Origin: CAVVJA01 sp963801715
Lineage (GTDB): Bacteria; Actinomycetota; Actinomycetes; Mycobacteriales; Jatrophihabitantaceae
DNA length: 64,000 nt
NCBI GenBank assembly: GCA_963801715.1
Contig: CAWDGB010000002.1
Span: forward strand, 248,001 to 312,000
Direction of reading: 5' to 3'
Shown one piece after another: positions 26,237 to 35,595 of this stretch (its first letter is position 1; every line of letters starts with the position of its first letter). The notes below the pieces were generated by a model. That model worked only from the letters and a program-made list of their open reading frames with translations. It searched no databases and was not told the DNA's origin. The translations under genes were made by a program, and so were the position numbers.

Positions 26237-28617
26237 CGACAACAGCGGCTCGCGAGGAGGCCACAGTCGGCTTCGGCCGGAGAATCCGCAAGGAGGATGC
26301 GCGATTCCTACGTGGCCGCGGGCTGTACATCGATGACGTAAAGCTGCCCGGCATGCTGTATGGCGCCGTGCTGCGGAGCCCTCATGCGCACGCGCGGGTC
26401 GTGTCAATCGACACGTCCGCCGCCGAGGCCCACCCCAAGGTGAAAGCCGTTATCACCGGCGCGCTGCTGGACACTTTGAAGCTCGCGTGGATTCCGTCGC
26501 TCTCTCATGACGTCGTCGCGGTCCTCGCGACGGACAAGGTCCGATTCCAAGGGCAAGAGGTGGCATTCGTCGTCGCCGAAGACCGTTACACCGCGCGCGA
26601 CGCCCTCGCGCTGATCGACGTCGACTACGACGTATTACCCGCGGTTGTCGATGCGACGAAGGCGTTGGACCCGGACGCGCCGGTGATCCGCGACGACATC
26701 GACGGCAAGTCCGACAACCACATCTTCGACTGGGAGGCCGGCGACGCGGCGGCGACCGAGGCCGCGTTCGAGCACGCCGATGTCGTGGTCACTCAAGACG
26801 TGCTGTATCCGCGCGTCCATCCGGCGCCGCTGGAGACGTGCGGGGCTGTCGCCGACATGGACAAGGTCACCGGCAAGCTCACCATCTGGTGCAACACCCA
26901 GGCCCCGCATGCCCACCGGACGCTCTACGCGATCGTCGCCGGCCTGCCGGAACACAAGATCCGCGTGATCAGCCCGGACATCGGCGGCGGCTTCGGCAAC
27001 AAGGTCGGCATCTACCCGGGCTACGTGCTCGCCGTGGTCGGGTCGATCGTCACCGGCAAGCCCGTCAAGTGGGTGGAGGACCGCGCCGAGAATCTGATGT
27101 CGACCTCGTTCGCCCGCGACTACCACATGCGGGGCGAGATCGCGGCGACGCGGGACGGCAAGATCCTCGGCCTGCGCGTCAACGTCCTCGCCGATCACGG
27201 CGCGTTCAACAACACGGCGCAGCCCACGAAGTTCCCGGCCGGCTTCTTCCATGTCTTCACCGGCAGCTATGACTATCCGGCTGCGCATTGCGCGGTGAAG
27301 GGCGTCTACACCAACAAGGCGCCAGGTGGCGTGGCCTACGCCTGCTCCTTCCGGGTGACGGAGGCGGTGTACCTCGTCGAGCGAATCGTCGACTGCCTCG
27401 CCGACGAGCTCGGCATGGATCCCGCCGAGCTGCGGATGAAGAACCTGCTCCGCCCGGAGCAATTCCCCTATTTGTCGCCCACTGGATGGGAGTACGACTC
27501 CGGCGACTACCCGAAGACGCTGCGCGCGGCGATGGACCTCGCGGGCTACCAGCAGCTGCGCGCCGAACAGGCCGAGAAGCGGGCTCGGGGCGAACTCATG
27601 GGCATCGGGGTCAGCTTCTTCACCGAGACCGTGGGCGCCGGTCCCCGCAAGCACATGGACATTCTCGGCCTGGGCATGGCGGACGGCGCGGAAGTGCGGG
27701 TCCACCCGACCGGCAAGGCCGTCGTGCGGCTATCGGTGCAAAGTCAGGGCCAAGGGCACGAGACCACGTTCGCCCAGATCGTCTCGGAGGTCACCGGAAT
27801 CCCGTCCGACGACATCGAGGTGGTCCACGGAGACACGGATAACACCCCGTTCGGACTGGGCACGTACGGCAGCCGGTCAACACCGGTATCCGGGGCGGCG
27901 GTAGCCGTTGCCGCCAAGCGAGTCGTCGACAAGGCCAAGATCATCGCCGCGGCGATGCTCGAGGCCTCGCCCGACGACCTGGAGTGGAACCGCGGCACGT
28001 TCTCGATCAAGGGCGATCCGTCGGTGGCGAAGACGATCCAGGACGTTGCGCTCGCCGCGCATGGCTCGCTCGAGCTGCCTGAAGGCGTGGAGGGTCACCT
28101 GGACGCCCAATGCGTCTACGACCCTCCGAACCTGACCTACCCCTATGGCGCGTATATCGCCGTGGTGGACGTGGACGCAGGTACCGGTGCGGTCAAGGTG
28201 CGGCGGTTCATCGCGGTGGACGACTGCGGCACACGCATCAACCCGATGATCGTCGAGGGTCAGATCCACGGCGGACTGGCTGACGGGATCGGCATGGCGT
28301 TGATGGAGGTCATCGCGTTCGACGAGGACGGCAACTGCCTCGGTGGTTCGTTCATGGACTACCAGTTGCCCACGGCGCTGGAATGCCCGAGCTGGGAGCT
28401 CGGGGAGACAGTGACGCCATCGCCGCATCACCCACTCGGGGCGAAAGGGGTAGGCGAATCGGCCACCGTGGGTTCGCCGGCCGCCGTTGTCAATGCCGTC
28501 ATGGACGCGCTCAAGCCGTACCACGTCAGGCATGTGGACATGCCGCTCACCTCGGCCCAGGTTTGGCGGGCCATGCGCGGCCGGCCGTTCCGCACCGACC
28601 TGGCGATCACGGACTGA
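26233..28617 (+). CDS. coxL: aerobic CO dehydrogenase, large (Mo-Cu) subunit, form I
   Basis: The 794-residue catalytic subunit oxidises CO to CO2 at a molybdenum-copper centre. The diagnostic active-site loop reads AYACSFR, with the copper-ligating cysteine at about residue 371. This is the form I signature (AYxCSFR), not the form II AYRGAGR. The motif GGGFGNK near residue 250 and the terminal PLGAKGVGESATVGSPAAV are the expected molybdopterin-cytosine-dinucleotide contacts and catalytic glutamate region. The length matches known CoxL. The operon order M-S-L and the loop together argue for a true CO-oxidising enzyme, probably used for trace-gas energy supply. Confidence 0.96.
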   Translation: MTTTAAREEATVGFGRRIRKEDARFLRGRGLYIDDVKLPGMLYGAVLRSPHAHARVVSIDTSAAEAHPKVKAVITGALLDTLKLAWIPSLSHDVVAVLATDKVRFQGQEVAFVVAEDRYTARDALALIDVDYDVLPAVVDATKALDPDAPVIRDDIDGKSDNHIFDWEAGDAAATEAAFEHADVVVTQDVLYPRVHPAPLETCGAVADMDKVTGKLTIWCNTQAPHAHRTLYAIVAGLPEHKIRVISPDIGGGFGNKVGIYPGYVLAVVGSIVTGKPVKWVEDRAENLMSTSFARDYHMRGEIAATRDGKILGLRVNVLADHGAFNNTAQPTKFPAGFFHVFTGSYDYPAAHCAVKGVYTNKAPGGVAYACSFRVTEAVYLVERIVDCLADELGMDPAELRMKNLLRPEQFPYLSPTGWEYDSGDYPKTLRAAMDLAGYQQLRAEQAEKRARGELMGIGVSFFTETVGAGPRKHMDILGLGMADGAEVRVHPTGKAVVRLSVQSQGQGHETTFAQIVSEVTGIPSDDIEVVHGDTDNTPFGLGTYGSRSTPVSGAAVAVAAKRVVDKAKIIAAAMLEASPDDLEWNRGTFSIKGDPSVAKTIQDVALAAHGSLELPEGVEGHLDAQCVYDPPNLTYPYGAYIAVVDVDAGTGAVKVRRFIAVDDCGTRINPMIVEGQIHGGLADGIGMALMEVIAFDEDGNCLGGSFMDYQLPTALECPSWELGETVTPSPHHPLGAKGVGESATVGSPAAVVNAVMDALKPYHVRHVDMPLTSAQVWRAMRGRPFRTDLAITD

Positions 28618-28621
28618 CTCC

Positions 28622-29527
28622 ATGCCGACCCGCAGCGACCTCGCCACGCGGGCGGCCGCGCTCGCCGCGGCCGGGACGCCCTTCGTGTGGGCCACAGTGG
28701 TCCGCGCGGAGCGGCCGACCAGTGCCAAGCCGGGAGACTCGGCGCTGGTGCTGTCTGACGGCGAGCTGGACGGGTTCGTCGGGGGCGAATGCGCCGAAGC
28801 GACGGTTCGAGCCCAGGCCCTCGAGGCCCTGACGTCCGGTGACACTCGGATGGTACGTATCACGCCGCTGCTGGACATGGCCCAGGAGCCGGGTGTGGTG
28901 GTCGTGCACAATTCGTGTCTCTCCGGGGGGACGCTCGACGTCTTTCTCGAACCGTCCCGTCCGCTGCCGGTCGTCGTCGTCTACGGACAAGCTCCGATAG
29001 CCGCTGCGCTCGTCCGAGCCGACCGGGTGTTCGGCCAGCAGATCCGCTTACTCGGCAGCCCGGACGATCCACTTCCCGTGGGCACGGTCGGCGTCGTCGT
29101 CGCGTCGCACGGCAACGACGAGCCGACCGTACTCACGCGGGCGTTGCAAGCCGGCATCGGCTATGTCGGGCTGGTAGCCAGCCGGGTTCGCGGCCCGGCG
29201 GTCCTCGATGCCCTGGACGTCGATGACGACCTTCGTAAGCAGGTTCACACGCCCGCCGGATTCGACATCGGGGCGCGTACGCCGGCCGAGGTAGCGCTGT
29301 CGATCTTGGCGGAGATCGTTTCGACGCAGCATGAGTCCCCCCACGACGAAGGCCAATTGGCCCGGGAACCCGCGAACGAGGTGACCAGCCGCGATCCGGT
29401 GTGCGGCATGACGGTGGCCGCCGTCGACACCTCCCCGCACGTGGACGGCCCGGACGGCACGATCTATTTCTGCGGCACAGGCTGCCGGACGGCCTACCTG
29501 GACGACCCCGCGGCATATCCTCTGTGA
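28622..29527 (+). CDS. XdhC/CoxF-like maturation protein with C-terminal YHS domain
   Basis: A 301-residue protein of the XdhC/CoxI family, which helps to insert or sulfurate the molybdenum cofactor of xanthine dehydrogenase-type enzymes. The N-terminal XdhC/CoxI segment is TPFVWATVVRAERPTSAKPGD (residues ~20-40). The Rossmann XdhC domain is around LPVVVVYGQAPIAAAL and VVASHGNDE. A YHS metal-binding tail (SRDPVCGM, then YFCGTGC) occupies the last ~50 residues. It starts 4 bp after coxL, so it is clearly part of the cox operon. The remaining maturation genes (coxD, coxE, coxG) are not in this window downstream. Confidence 0.88.
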   Translation: MPTRSDLATRAAALAAAGTPFVWATVVRAERPTSAKPGDSALVLSDGELDGFVGGECAEATVRAQALEALTSGDTRMVRITPLLDMAQEPGVVVVHNSCLSGGTLDVFLEPSRPLPVVVVYGQAPIAAALVRADRVFGQQIRLLGSPDDPLPVGTVGVVVASHGNDEPTVLTRALQAGIGYVGLVASRVRGPAVLDALDVDDDLRKQVHTPAGFDIGARTPAEVALSILAEIVSTQHESPHDEGQLAREPANEVTSRDPVCGMTVAAVDTSPHVDGPDGTIYFCGTGCRTAYLDDPAAYPL

Positions 29528-29555
29528 CGGTGGTGCGCACTGGGAGGCAGACGGG

Positions 29556-29897
29556 ATGTACAAGCTGTCGCTGACCGCGCTCGCCCGCGAGCAACTCGTC
29601 GTGGCGGGACGCTCGACGTCTTCCCGATCGGCCACCACCGTGTTCGGCGGCCACGAACGCACGATGCGCCAGACCGTCATCGCGCTGCTCCAGGACGCCC
29701 GCCTGGACGACCACGAGAACCCCGGCGAGACAACCGTGCTCGTCCTATCCGGCCGGGTTGAGCTTTCCGCCGACGGCGACGTCTGGCAGGCCCGAACCGG
29801 AGACCTGCTTGTCATCCCGCCCGCGCGTCACTCGCTGCTCGCGCTAGAAGACTCGACGGTTCTGCTCACCGCGGTCCCCCGCGGCCACGGGAGCTGA
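29556..29897 (+). CDS. cupin-domain protein
   Basis: A 113-residue single-domain cupin. The second half shows the cupin pattern: GETTVLVLSGRVELSADGDVWQARTGDLLVIPPARHSLLAL, with a single evident metal-ligand histidine in ARHS and the Glu in GETT. ATG 29556 has a strong GGGAGG site, and the gene lies 28 bp after the YHS protein, so it probably belongs to the cox transcription unit. Cupins of this size act as small-molecule sensors or binding proteins. No enzymatic role can be assigned. Confidence 0.78.
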   Translation: MYKLSLTALAREQLVVAGRSTSSRSATTVFGGHERTMRQTVIALLQDARLDDHENPGETTVLVLSGRVELSADGDVWQARTGDLLVIPPARHSLLALEDSTVLLTAVPRGHGS

Positions 29898-29992
29898 CAG
29901 CATCGGCTCGACCGCCGCCTCCGGGGCGACGGCGATACGTCAAACTTTGCGTCGGATTGAGAGTCTGTCTTCGACATGGTGAGGCATGCCCG

Positions 29993-32134
29993 GTGGACCA
30001 CCTTGACGCGACGCTGCGCCAGCTAGCCGATGCCTACGGCATCGCGACCGAATTCTGGGATTGGCAGGGCCGCCACATACTCGTCTCGGCCGAGACGATC
30101 CGCAGTGTGCTGGCGGCGCTAGGCGTGGACGCCGCGACACCGGGAGCGGCTGAGATGGCATTGGCCGAGCGGCACCTTGCCGCATGGCGGCGCATACTTC
30201 CCCCCGTCATCACCTGCCGCGCCGGTTGGACACCCACCATCGACGTGCACGTCACACACGGGGACCCGGTCGAGATCTGGATCGACCTGGAAACCGGCCC
30301 GTCTCGGTACGGTCTGCGCCAGCTAGAAAATTGGTCGCCGCCCCAAGACGTCGACGGGCGGCTCGTCGGCGAAGCATCCTTCGAGATACCGGGCGATCTG
30401 CCGCTTGGATACCACACCGTGCGGGCTCGCTCAGGCAGCGCGGAAGCAGCCGCAACGTTGATCGTCACCCCCGGCTGGCTGGGCTTCCCCGAGCACGTGG
30501 GTGATCGGCGAACCTGGGGCCTGGCGACGCAGCTGTACAGCGTGCGGTCACGCCGGTCCTGGTGCATCGGTGACCTGGCCGACCTTGCGGATCTAGCGAC
30601 CTGGTCGGCCGCCGAGCACGACGCCGGATTCGTGCTGGTCAACCCACTGCACGCCGCCGAGCCGGTCGCGCCCATGCAACCGTCGCCCTACCTGCCCACC
30701 AGCCGACGGTTCGCGAATCCGGTATACCTCCGAGTCGAGCTCGTGCCGGAGTACGCATATCTCGACGCCACAGCTCGCGAGCGCGTAGCACAGCTGCGGG
30801 CCGATCTTCAGGCTGCTCTTGGCGACGTCGACCGCATCGACCGCGACACCGTGTGGGCGGCCAAGCGCGCAGCGCTGCGCTTGGTTCACGACGTTCCCCG
30901 CAATGGCGGCCGGCAAGCTGCGTATCGCGCATACGTACGCGACGAGGGTGACGGGCTGACCGACTTTGCTACCTGGTGTGCGATCGCGGAGGTGCACGGG
31001 CCCGACTGGCGGGCCTGGCCGGTTGACCTGGCGCACCCGCGCTCGCCCGCGGTCGAGGCATTCCGTGCGAACCATGCCGACCGGGTGGACTTTCACCGCT
31101 GGCTGCAGTGGGTGCTGGACGAGCAACTCGCCGGCACGCAGGCGGCCACCGTTCGAGCCGGGATGATGCTCGGGATCATGCACGATCTCGCGGTCGGGGT
31201 ACATCCGAACGGCGCCGACAGCTGGCGGCTTCAGGATGTGTTCGCGCAGGGCATAACCGTCGGGGCTCCAGCGGATACGTTCAACCAGGCTGGGCAAGAT
31301 TGGACTCAGCCACCGTGGCGGCCCGATCGCCTGGCCGAATTGGCCTATCGCCCGGTGCGTGACGTCCTTTCGACTGTGCTGCGTCATTCCGGCGGGATCC
31401 GGATCGATCACATCATCGGGTTGTTCCGCCTTTGGTGGATCCCGGCCGGGATGTCACCGGCAGCGGGGACGTACGTTCGCTACGACCACGAGGCCATGAT
31501 CGGCGTTCTCGCCCTGGAGGCGCATCGTGCTCATGCGATAGTCGTCGGTGAGGATCTTGGCACGGTCGAGCCATGGGTGCGGGATTATCTGCGCGAGCGG
31601 GGCATCCTCGGGACCTCGATCCTGTGGTTCGAATTCGAGTGGCACGCAGGCGGGGCACCGTTACGGCCGGAATGGTGGCGGGAATACTGCCTGGCATCGG
31701 TGACCACGCATGATCTGCCACCCAGCGCCGGCTACCTGGCAGGTGATCATGTCCGGCTGCGAGACTCGCTCGGGCTGCTGACCCGGTCGCTCGCCGAGGA
31801 GCTCGCGGCCGACGAGGCGGAACGAGAGGCCTGGCTGACCAACTTGACATCCCGGCAGGCGCTCCAGTCCGAAGACGCCGATGATGCCCAGGCCGTCGTG
31901 CTGGCCTTGCATCGCTACTTGACGTGGACCCCGTCCAGATTGCTATGCGTGGCACTCACTGATGCTGTCGGCGATCGGCGCGGGCAGAACCAGCCTGGCA
32001 CGATCGACGAGTACCCGAACTGGCGGGTGCCACTGACCGGTCCGGACGGCGCGCCGATGCTGCTCGAGGACGTCATGGCGAGTCGCCGGGTAGCCGAACT
32101 GGCGGCCGTGGTCGCCCCGATCACTCACTCGTGA
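29993..32134 (+). CDS. malQ: 4-alpha-glucanotransferase (amylomaltase, GH77)
   Basis: Transfers alpha-1,4-glucan segments between maltodextrins in the cytoplasm. The 713-residue chain has the N-terminal MalQ extension (about 150 residues, beta-rich) found in actinobacteria, followed by the GH77 barrel. Catalytic residues are seen: nucleophile Asp472 in GIRIDHIIG, acid/base Glu520 in VVGEDLGTVE, and the third carboxylate in TTHDLPPSAGY near residue 570. I use GTG 29993, with GAGG upstream; the region before it is non-coding. The 3' end overlaps by 14 bp the frame-restored end of the convergent potassium channel gene. Confidence 0.94.
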   Translation: MDHLDATLRQLADAYGIATEFWDWQGRHILVSAETIRSVLAALGVDAATPGAAEMALAERHLAAWRRILPPVITCRAGWTPTIDVHVTHGDPVEIWIDLETGPSRYGLRQLENWSPPQDVDGRLVGEASFEIPGDLPLGYHTVRARSGSAEAAATLIVTPGWLGFPEHVGDRRTWGLATQLYSVRSRRSWCIGDLADLADLATWSAAEHDAGFVLVNPLHAAEPVAPMQPSPYLPTSRRFANPVYLRVELVPEYAYLDATARERVAQLRADLQAALGDVDRIDRDTVWAAKRAALRLVHDVPRNGGRQAAYRAYVRDEGDGLTDFATWCAIAEVHGPDWRAWPVDLAHPRSPAVEAFRANHADRVDFHRWLQWVLDEQLAGTQAATVRAGMMLGIMHDLAVGVHPNGADSWRLQDVFAQGITVGAPADTFNQAGQDWTQPPWRPDRLAELAYRPVRDVLSTVLRHSGGIRIDHIIGLFRLWWIPAGMSPAAGTYVRYDHEAMIGVLALEAHRAHAIVVGEDLGTVEPWVRDYLRERGILGTSILWFEFEWHAGGAPLRPEWWREYCLASVTTHDLPPSAGYLAGDHVRLRDSLGLLTRSLAEELAADEAEREAWLTNLTSRQALQSEDADDAQAVVLALHRYLTWTPSRLLCVALTDAVGDRRGQNQPGTIDEYPNWRVPLTGPDGAPMLLEDVMASRRVAELAAVVAPITHS

Positions 32135-32283
32135 TGTGACCATCGTGATCAACGGCTTGTGTCGCGGCCCGACTCGCGTCGCGCGCCCGGTTCCGCCGTA
32201 GGACGATGAGCAGGTCCTCGTATGGCCCGATGAGATAGGCCTGATCTCCGGCGCCGAAGGAATCGTCGACATCCGCCGGATAT
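32121..32283 (-). other. out-of-frame C-terminus of the potassium channel (RCK_C end)
   Basis: Directly beyond the channel's stop, another minus-strand frame continues with LEYPADVDDSFGAGDQAYL, IGPYEDLLIVLRR and about 25 more residues, ending in TGA at 32121. This is what the last strand and helix of a TrkA_C/RCK_C domain should look like. Before the break the channel reads AITRMGSS where AITRPDG would be expected, and PDGIIG can be read one frame over. One or two small indels at 32284-32320 therefore split the gene, by mutation or sequence error. Confidence 0.65.
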
Positions 32284-33915
32284 TCAAGCGTCAACCGATG
32301 ATCCCATCCGGGTGATCGCCACGAGACGGATGCGCGCGGACAGGTCGCGCACCGTCCGCCCGACCAGGCCGCCGGTCTCGCTTACGATCAGCCGGCCCAA
32401 CATGAAGGGCTGGTGCTCCACGTAGAACGTGTTGAGCACGTCTAGACCCAAGGCGGCCCCGACGAACCACGGCGACGACAGCTCCGATGGCGATCGGACG
32501 TACCGGAAGCCCAGACTTGTCTCGACGGTGTGAGCGAGCTGCCGATCGAAGATGCGGAGCACGATGGGGATCTCGTCCCGCCGCTCGCCAAGCAGATCGT
32601 GGATGGCAAGACCGGTCTCGATGTTGGCCAGGTCGTTGCTCGTCGCAACAGCCACCCCGCGCGCGGCCGACAGATTCACCGCCTCCAGATTGCTTGTCAC
32701 CGTCGAGTCACCGATCACAACCGGAACGCCCATCGAGTCGGCCAGCCCGAGATGCCGATTGTCCTCGTCGGCCTCGAGGACGATTACCGATTGGCCGAGG
32801 TCGACGAGCGCCTCGACCACGCGGAGCCCCACCAAACCCAAGCCCACCACGATCACGTGGTCGCGCAAGTCGGTGAGGTGCTTCTGTCCGAAGGAACGCG
32901 CAATGCGACGGCTGACCAGCAGGTCGGTGAGCAACGCATAGGTGATGGTCACCAGCGTCGCGCCGAAGATCATCAGAAAAATGGACCAGACCCGCAGCCA
33001 CGGCGATTGAGCGGCGAACGAGAAATCGCCGAACCCGGTCGTCGTCAAGGTTTCCGTTGTGAAATAGAACGAATCGATCAGTCCCATGCGACGACCGGTC
33101 ACGCCGGCGTAGCCCGCCATCAACAGCAGCACCGAGATCGCAGCGACGGCGATCAGCCCGACCACGACCAGGCGGAGCGGCTTTCGGGTCTCCTCGGCGA
33201 AGCTGGCCACGTATCGCCATACGACCCGAAGCCGATTCGTTCGCGGATGCGCGGTCACCTCTTCCTCGTCGATCTCGGGCCGCAAGGTACGAAGGTCCGG
33301 TTCCCGTCCAACCACCGCCACCAGGTCTCCAGGGCGCACGGAGACGTCACGACTCGGGCAGATCAGCATGTCTCCGCCGTCCGACGGGATGAGCGCGATC
33401 GGCACCACGCTCGGTGCCATCGATCGGATCGTGCCTTCGGCGGTCGCGGGCAGCTCGACGACCGTGAAGTCCTCGCCGGCGATGGTGAGCCGGTGCCGAC
33501 GGCGGGCCAGACACGCCTCCACGAAGCTTGGCGCGGCCAGACTCGGCACGTCCAGCACGCTGCCAGGACCCGTCACCCGCGTAAGCGCCCTGCCGACGGC
33601 TGGGTTGGTGAGGTGTAGGACCACTCGCAGGTCCGGTCGGATCCGGCGGGCGAGCAAGGCGACGTCCAGGTTGTCGAGGTCCTCGTTCTCGGCGCATACC
33701 AGGGCAGCTGCCGTCTCCACTCCGGCGCGCAGCAGCGTGTCGGGCCGGCGGGCGCTGCCCTCGACCAGCCGGACCCCCCAATCACGCACAAGTCGTATGA
33801 GCCGCACATCGTGGCGGTCGTCGATGACGACGACCTGCTCACCGGCGCCGTGCAACTGCTCGATCAAGCGCAGCCCGACGTGGCGCAGCCCGCACACGAT
33901 CACATGGTCGTTCAC
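32284..33915 (-). CDS. potassium channel with two RCK units, one N-terminal
   Basis: 543 residues as written. It begins directly with a Rossmann TrkA_N/RCK domain (VIVCGLRHVGLRLIEQL, residues ~5-21) and a TrkA_C-like part to ~210. Two membrane helices (250-270 and 305-330) flank the pore loop TTETLTTTGFGDF, with the filter at ~292-297. A second TrkA_N unit follows (HVIVVGLGLVGLRVVEALVDLG). Most bacterial RCK channels carry these only behind the pore. TTGFGD instead of TVGYGD is a known variant. The last ~50 residues lie in another frame (32121-32283). Start GTG 33915. Probably gates K+ flux by nucleotide or ion ligands. Confidence 0.82.
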   Translation of the reverse strand: MNDHVIVCGLRHVGLRLIEQLHGAGEQVVVIDDRHDVRLIRLVRDWGVRLVEGSARRPDTLLRAGVETAAALVCAENEDLDNLDVALLARRIRPDLRVVLHLTNPAVGRALTRVTGPGSVLDVPSLAAPSFVEACLARRRHRLTIAGEDFTVVELPATAEGTIRSMAPSVVPIALIPSDGGDMLICPSRDVSVRPGDLVAVVGREPDLRTLRPEIDEEEVTAHPRTNRLRVVWRYVASFAEETRKPLRLVVVGLIAVAAISVLLLMAGYAGVTGRRMGLIDSFYFTTETLTTTGFGDFSFAAQSPWLRVWSIFLMIFGATLVTITYALLTDLLVSRRIARSFGQKHLTDLRDHVIVVGLGLVGLRVVEALVDLGQSVIVLEADEDNRHLGLADSMGVPVVIGDSTVTSNLEAVNLSAARGVAVATSNDLANIETGLAIHDLLGERRDEIPIVLRIFDRQLAHTVETSLGFRYVRSPSELSSPWFVGAALGLDVLNTFYVEHQPFMLGRLIVSETGGLVGRTVRDLSARIRLVAITRMGSSVDA

Positions 33916-33983
33916 GGTGGCACCGCCGGGTTGTCATGGTCACCGTGTGCAGGACGGATGACGCACGGATGCAGCGTAGCCGC

Positions 33984-35357
33984 TCAGGAACTGCAGATGG
34001 GCACCGCAATCGGCGGCTCGGGGCCGCTCTTCAAGCGATACGAAAGCCACGGGTAGGAATCCCGGAACGCCTGCGCGGCAAAGGTGTAGTCGTGCTGGCC
34101 TGGTATCTCCTTCGCGCATGTCAGCACACCGGCGGCGCGAGCCAGCGGCACCAGCGTGCGCTGTGCCGCAAGCGGATCCGAGTCGCTCAGCCCGACTTCG
34201 AACCAGCCGGCGACATCGGAGAACTTCTTGTTTTTCAACAGCCACAACGGATCGTGCTCGTTGTACTCATCGCGATTTCCGGAGAAGAGCGCCGCCGTCG
34301 TCTTGTTGGGATCAACGCCCAGGCTCACCGTCGGGCTGGTCAGCCCGGCGTAGTCGCCGAAGGCGACATATATGTCGGGATGGCGCAAGGTGAGCATCAA
34401 CGCACACATCCCGCCGGCGGAATTGCCCGCCACAGCAATCGATCGCGCGGCAGTCGTGGCATGGAATGTCTTGCGGACGTATGCGGGGACATCAACCGTG
34501 AGATATGTTTCGACGTGGCCCAGGCTGCTGTCGACGCATTCGGTGTCCCCCAGCTCGCTGCCGTTCACGTCGGGCATCACCACAATCGGCGCCCTGCCAT
34601 CATGCGCGAGCGCATACGCTTGCGCCGTCTGGTCGGCAAACCCGGCCCGAGTCCAGTCCTCGGGCGCGCCAGGAGATCCGTGCAACAGCTCAACCACGGG
34701 CAGCCTCGGCGTGGGCGACTCCACCCAGGCGGGTGGCAGCCAGATGTACGCGGCGCGGCCGTGGAACCCGGACTCCGTTCCGGGTATCGGTTCGCTGATC
34801 GTGAAACCATGACTGGGAATCTTCTTCGTTTTGCGGTAGTCGGCTTGCGCCTGGGTGAGCTGCGCATCGCTGACCTGGTACTGGGCCTCCTTACCGAGCA
34901 GCGCGCCGATGTTCGGGTAGTACTGGTAGTGCTCATTCACCAAGGTGAAGGCGAATACGCACGCCAAGGCCACGGCAATCACCGATGTCACGCGGCGCCA
35001 CCACGGTGCGCCACGCCACCCGATGGCGCAGAAGGCGAGCGCCAACGGAATGACGGCAAACCACGCGTAGAACGAGTTCGGGAATTGGTACGGAATAAGC
35101 GAAACCCCATCGTCGACGAGCGCCGCCAGTGCGACCAACGCAAGCGCGATCGGAATGCCTAGTAGTAACTGCCACCGCCACGCCGGTCGCCGGCGCACCT
35201 CCGGCGCGGACCATTCGTCGGAAGACGTGACGCCGCCCCGGCGCCGTCGCGTTCGGGTCGAGCGCCAGCCCAGACTCGCCAGCAGGCCGACGATGGTCAG
35301 GACGACGACGACGGTGGGAAACCAGCCGTCGATGACCGAGATCGAGTCGATGTCCAT
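33984..35357 (-). CDS. membrane-anchored esterase of the Esterase D/antigen-85 fold
   Basis: 457 residues. Three to four N-terminal membrane helices (WFPTVVVVLTIVGLLASLGW; LLLGIPIALALVALAALV; YAWFAVIPLALAFCAIGW; VTSVIAVALACVFAFTLV) occupy residues 10-150. An extracytoplasmic alpha/beta-hydrolase domain follows, with VELLHGSPGAPEDW, nucleophile elbow VAGNSAGGMCALM near 325, and the terminal PGQHDYTFAAQAF with the catalytic His. The pattern is that of the putative-esterase family, which includes mycolyltransferases, but the mycolate motifs cannot be judged here. ATG 35357 lacks a clear ribosome site. It lies next to the surface-glycan genes. Confidence 0.85.
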   Translation of the reverse strand: MDIDSISVIDGWFPTVVVVLTIVGLLASLGWRSTRTRRRRGGVTSSDEWSAPEVRRRPAWRWQLLLGIPIALALVALAALVDDGVSLIPYQFPNSFYAWFAVIPLALAFCAIGWRGAPWWRRVTSVIAVALACVFAFTLVNEHYQYYPNIGALLGKEAQYQVSDAQLTQAQADYRKTKKIPSHGFTISEPIPGTESGFHGRAAYIWLPPAWVESPTPRLPVVELLHGSPGAPEDWTRAGFADQTAQAYALAHDGRAPIVVMPDVNGSELGDTECVDSSLGHVETYLTVDVPAYVRKTFHATTAARSIAVAGNSAGGMCALMLTLRHPDIYVAFGDYAGLTSPTVSLGVDPNKTTAALFSGNRDEYNEHDPLWLLKNKKFSDVAGWFEVGLSDSDPLAAQRTLVPLARAAGVLTCAKEIPGQHDYTFAAQAFRDSYPWLSYRLKSGPEPPIAVPICSS

Positions 35358-35595
35358 GACGGCTATCCGGCTGGTGGTCCGTCTGCGATATGACCTCGCG
35401 GCGCCTCTGGCGCCCGACTTCGCGTTGCCCCATCGCCGCCCGGAAGGCCCGTCACGGCGGTAAGGAAAGCACACGAGGCTGTGTGCGCGGCGCATTCGCC
35501 GGACATCGCCGTCACGGCATTTCGCTACGCTAGGGCCAGCCCGGAGGCCTGCTGCTGGCGACGGGTGAAGCCGGCCGAGTGTTTTAGGGAGTGCG

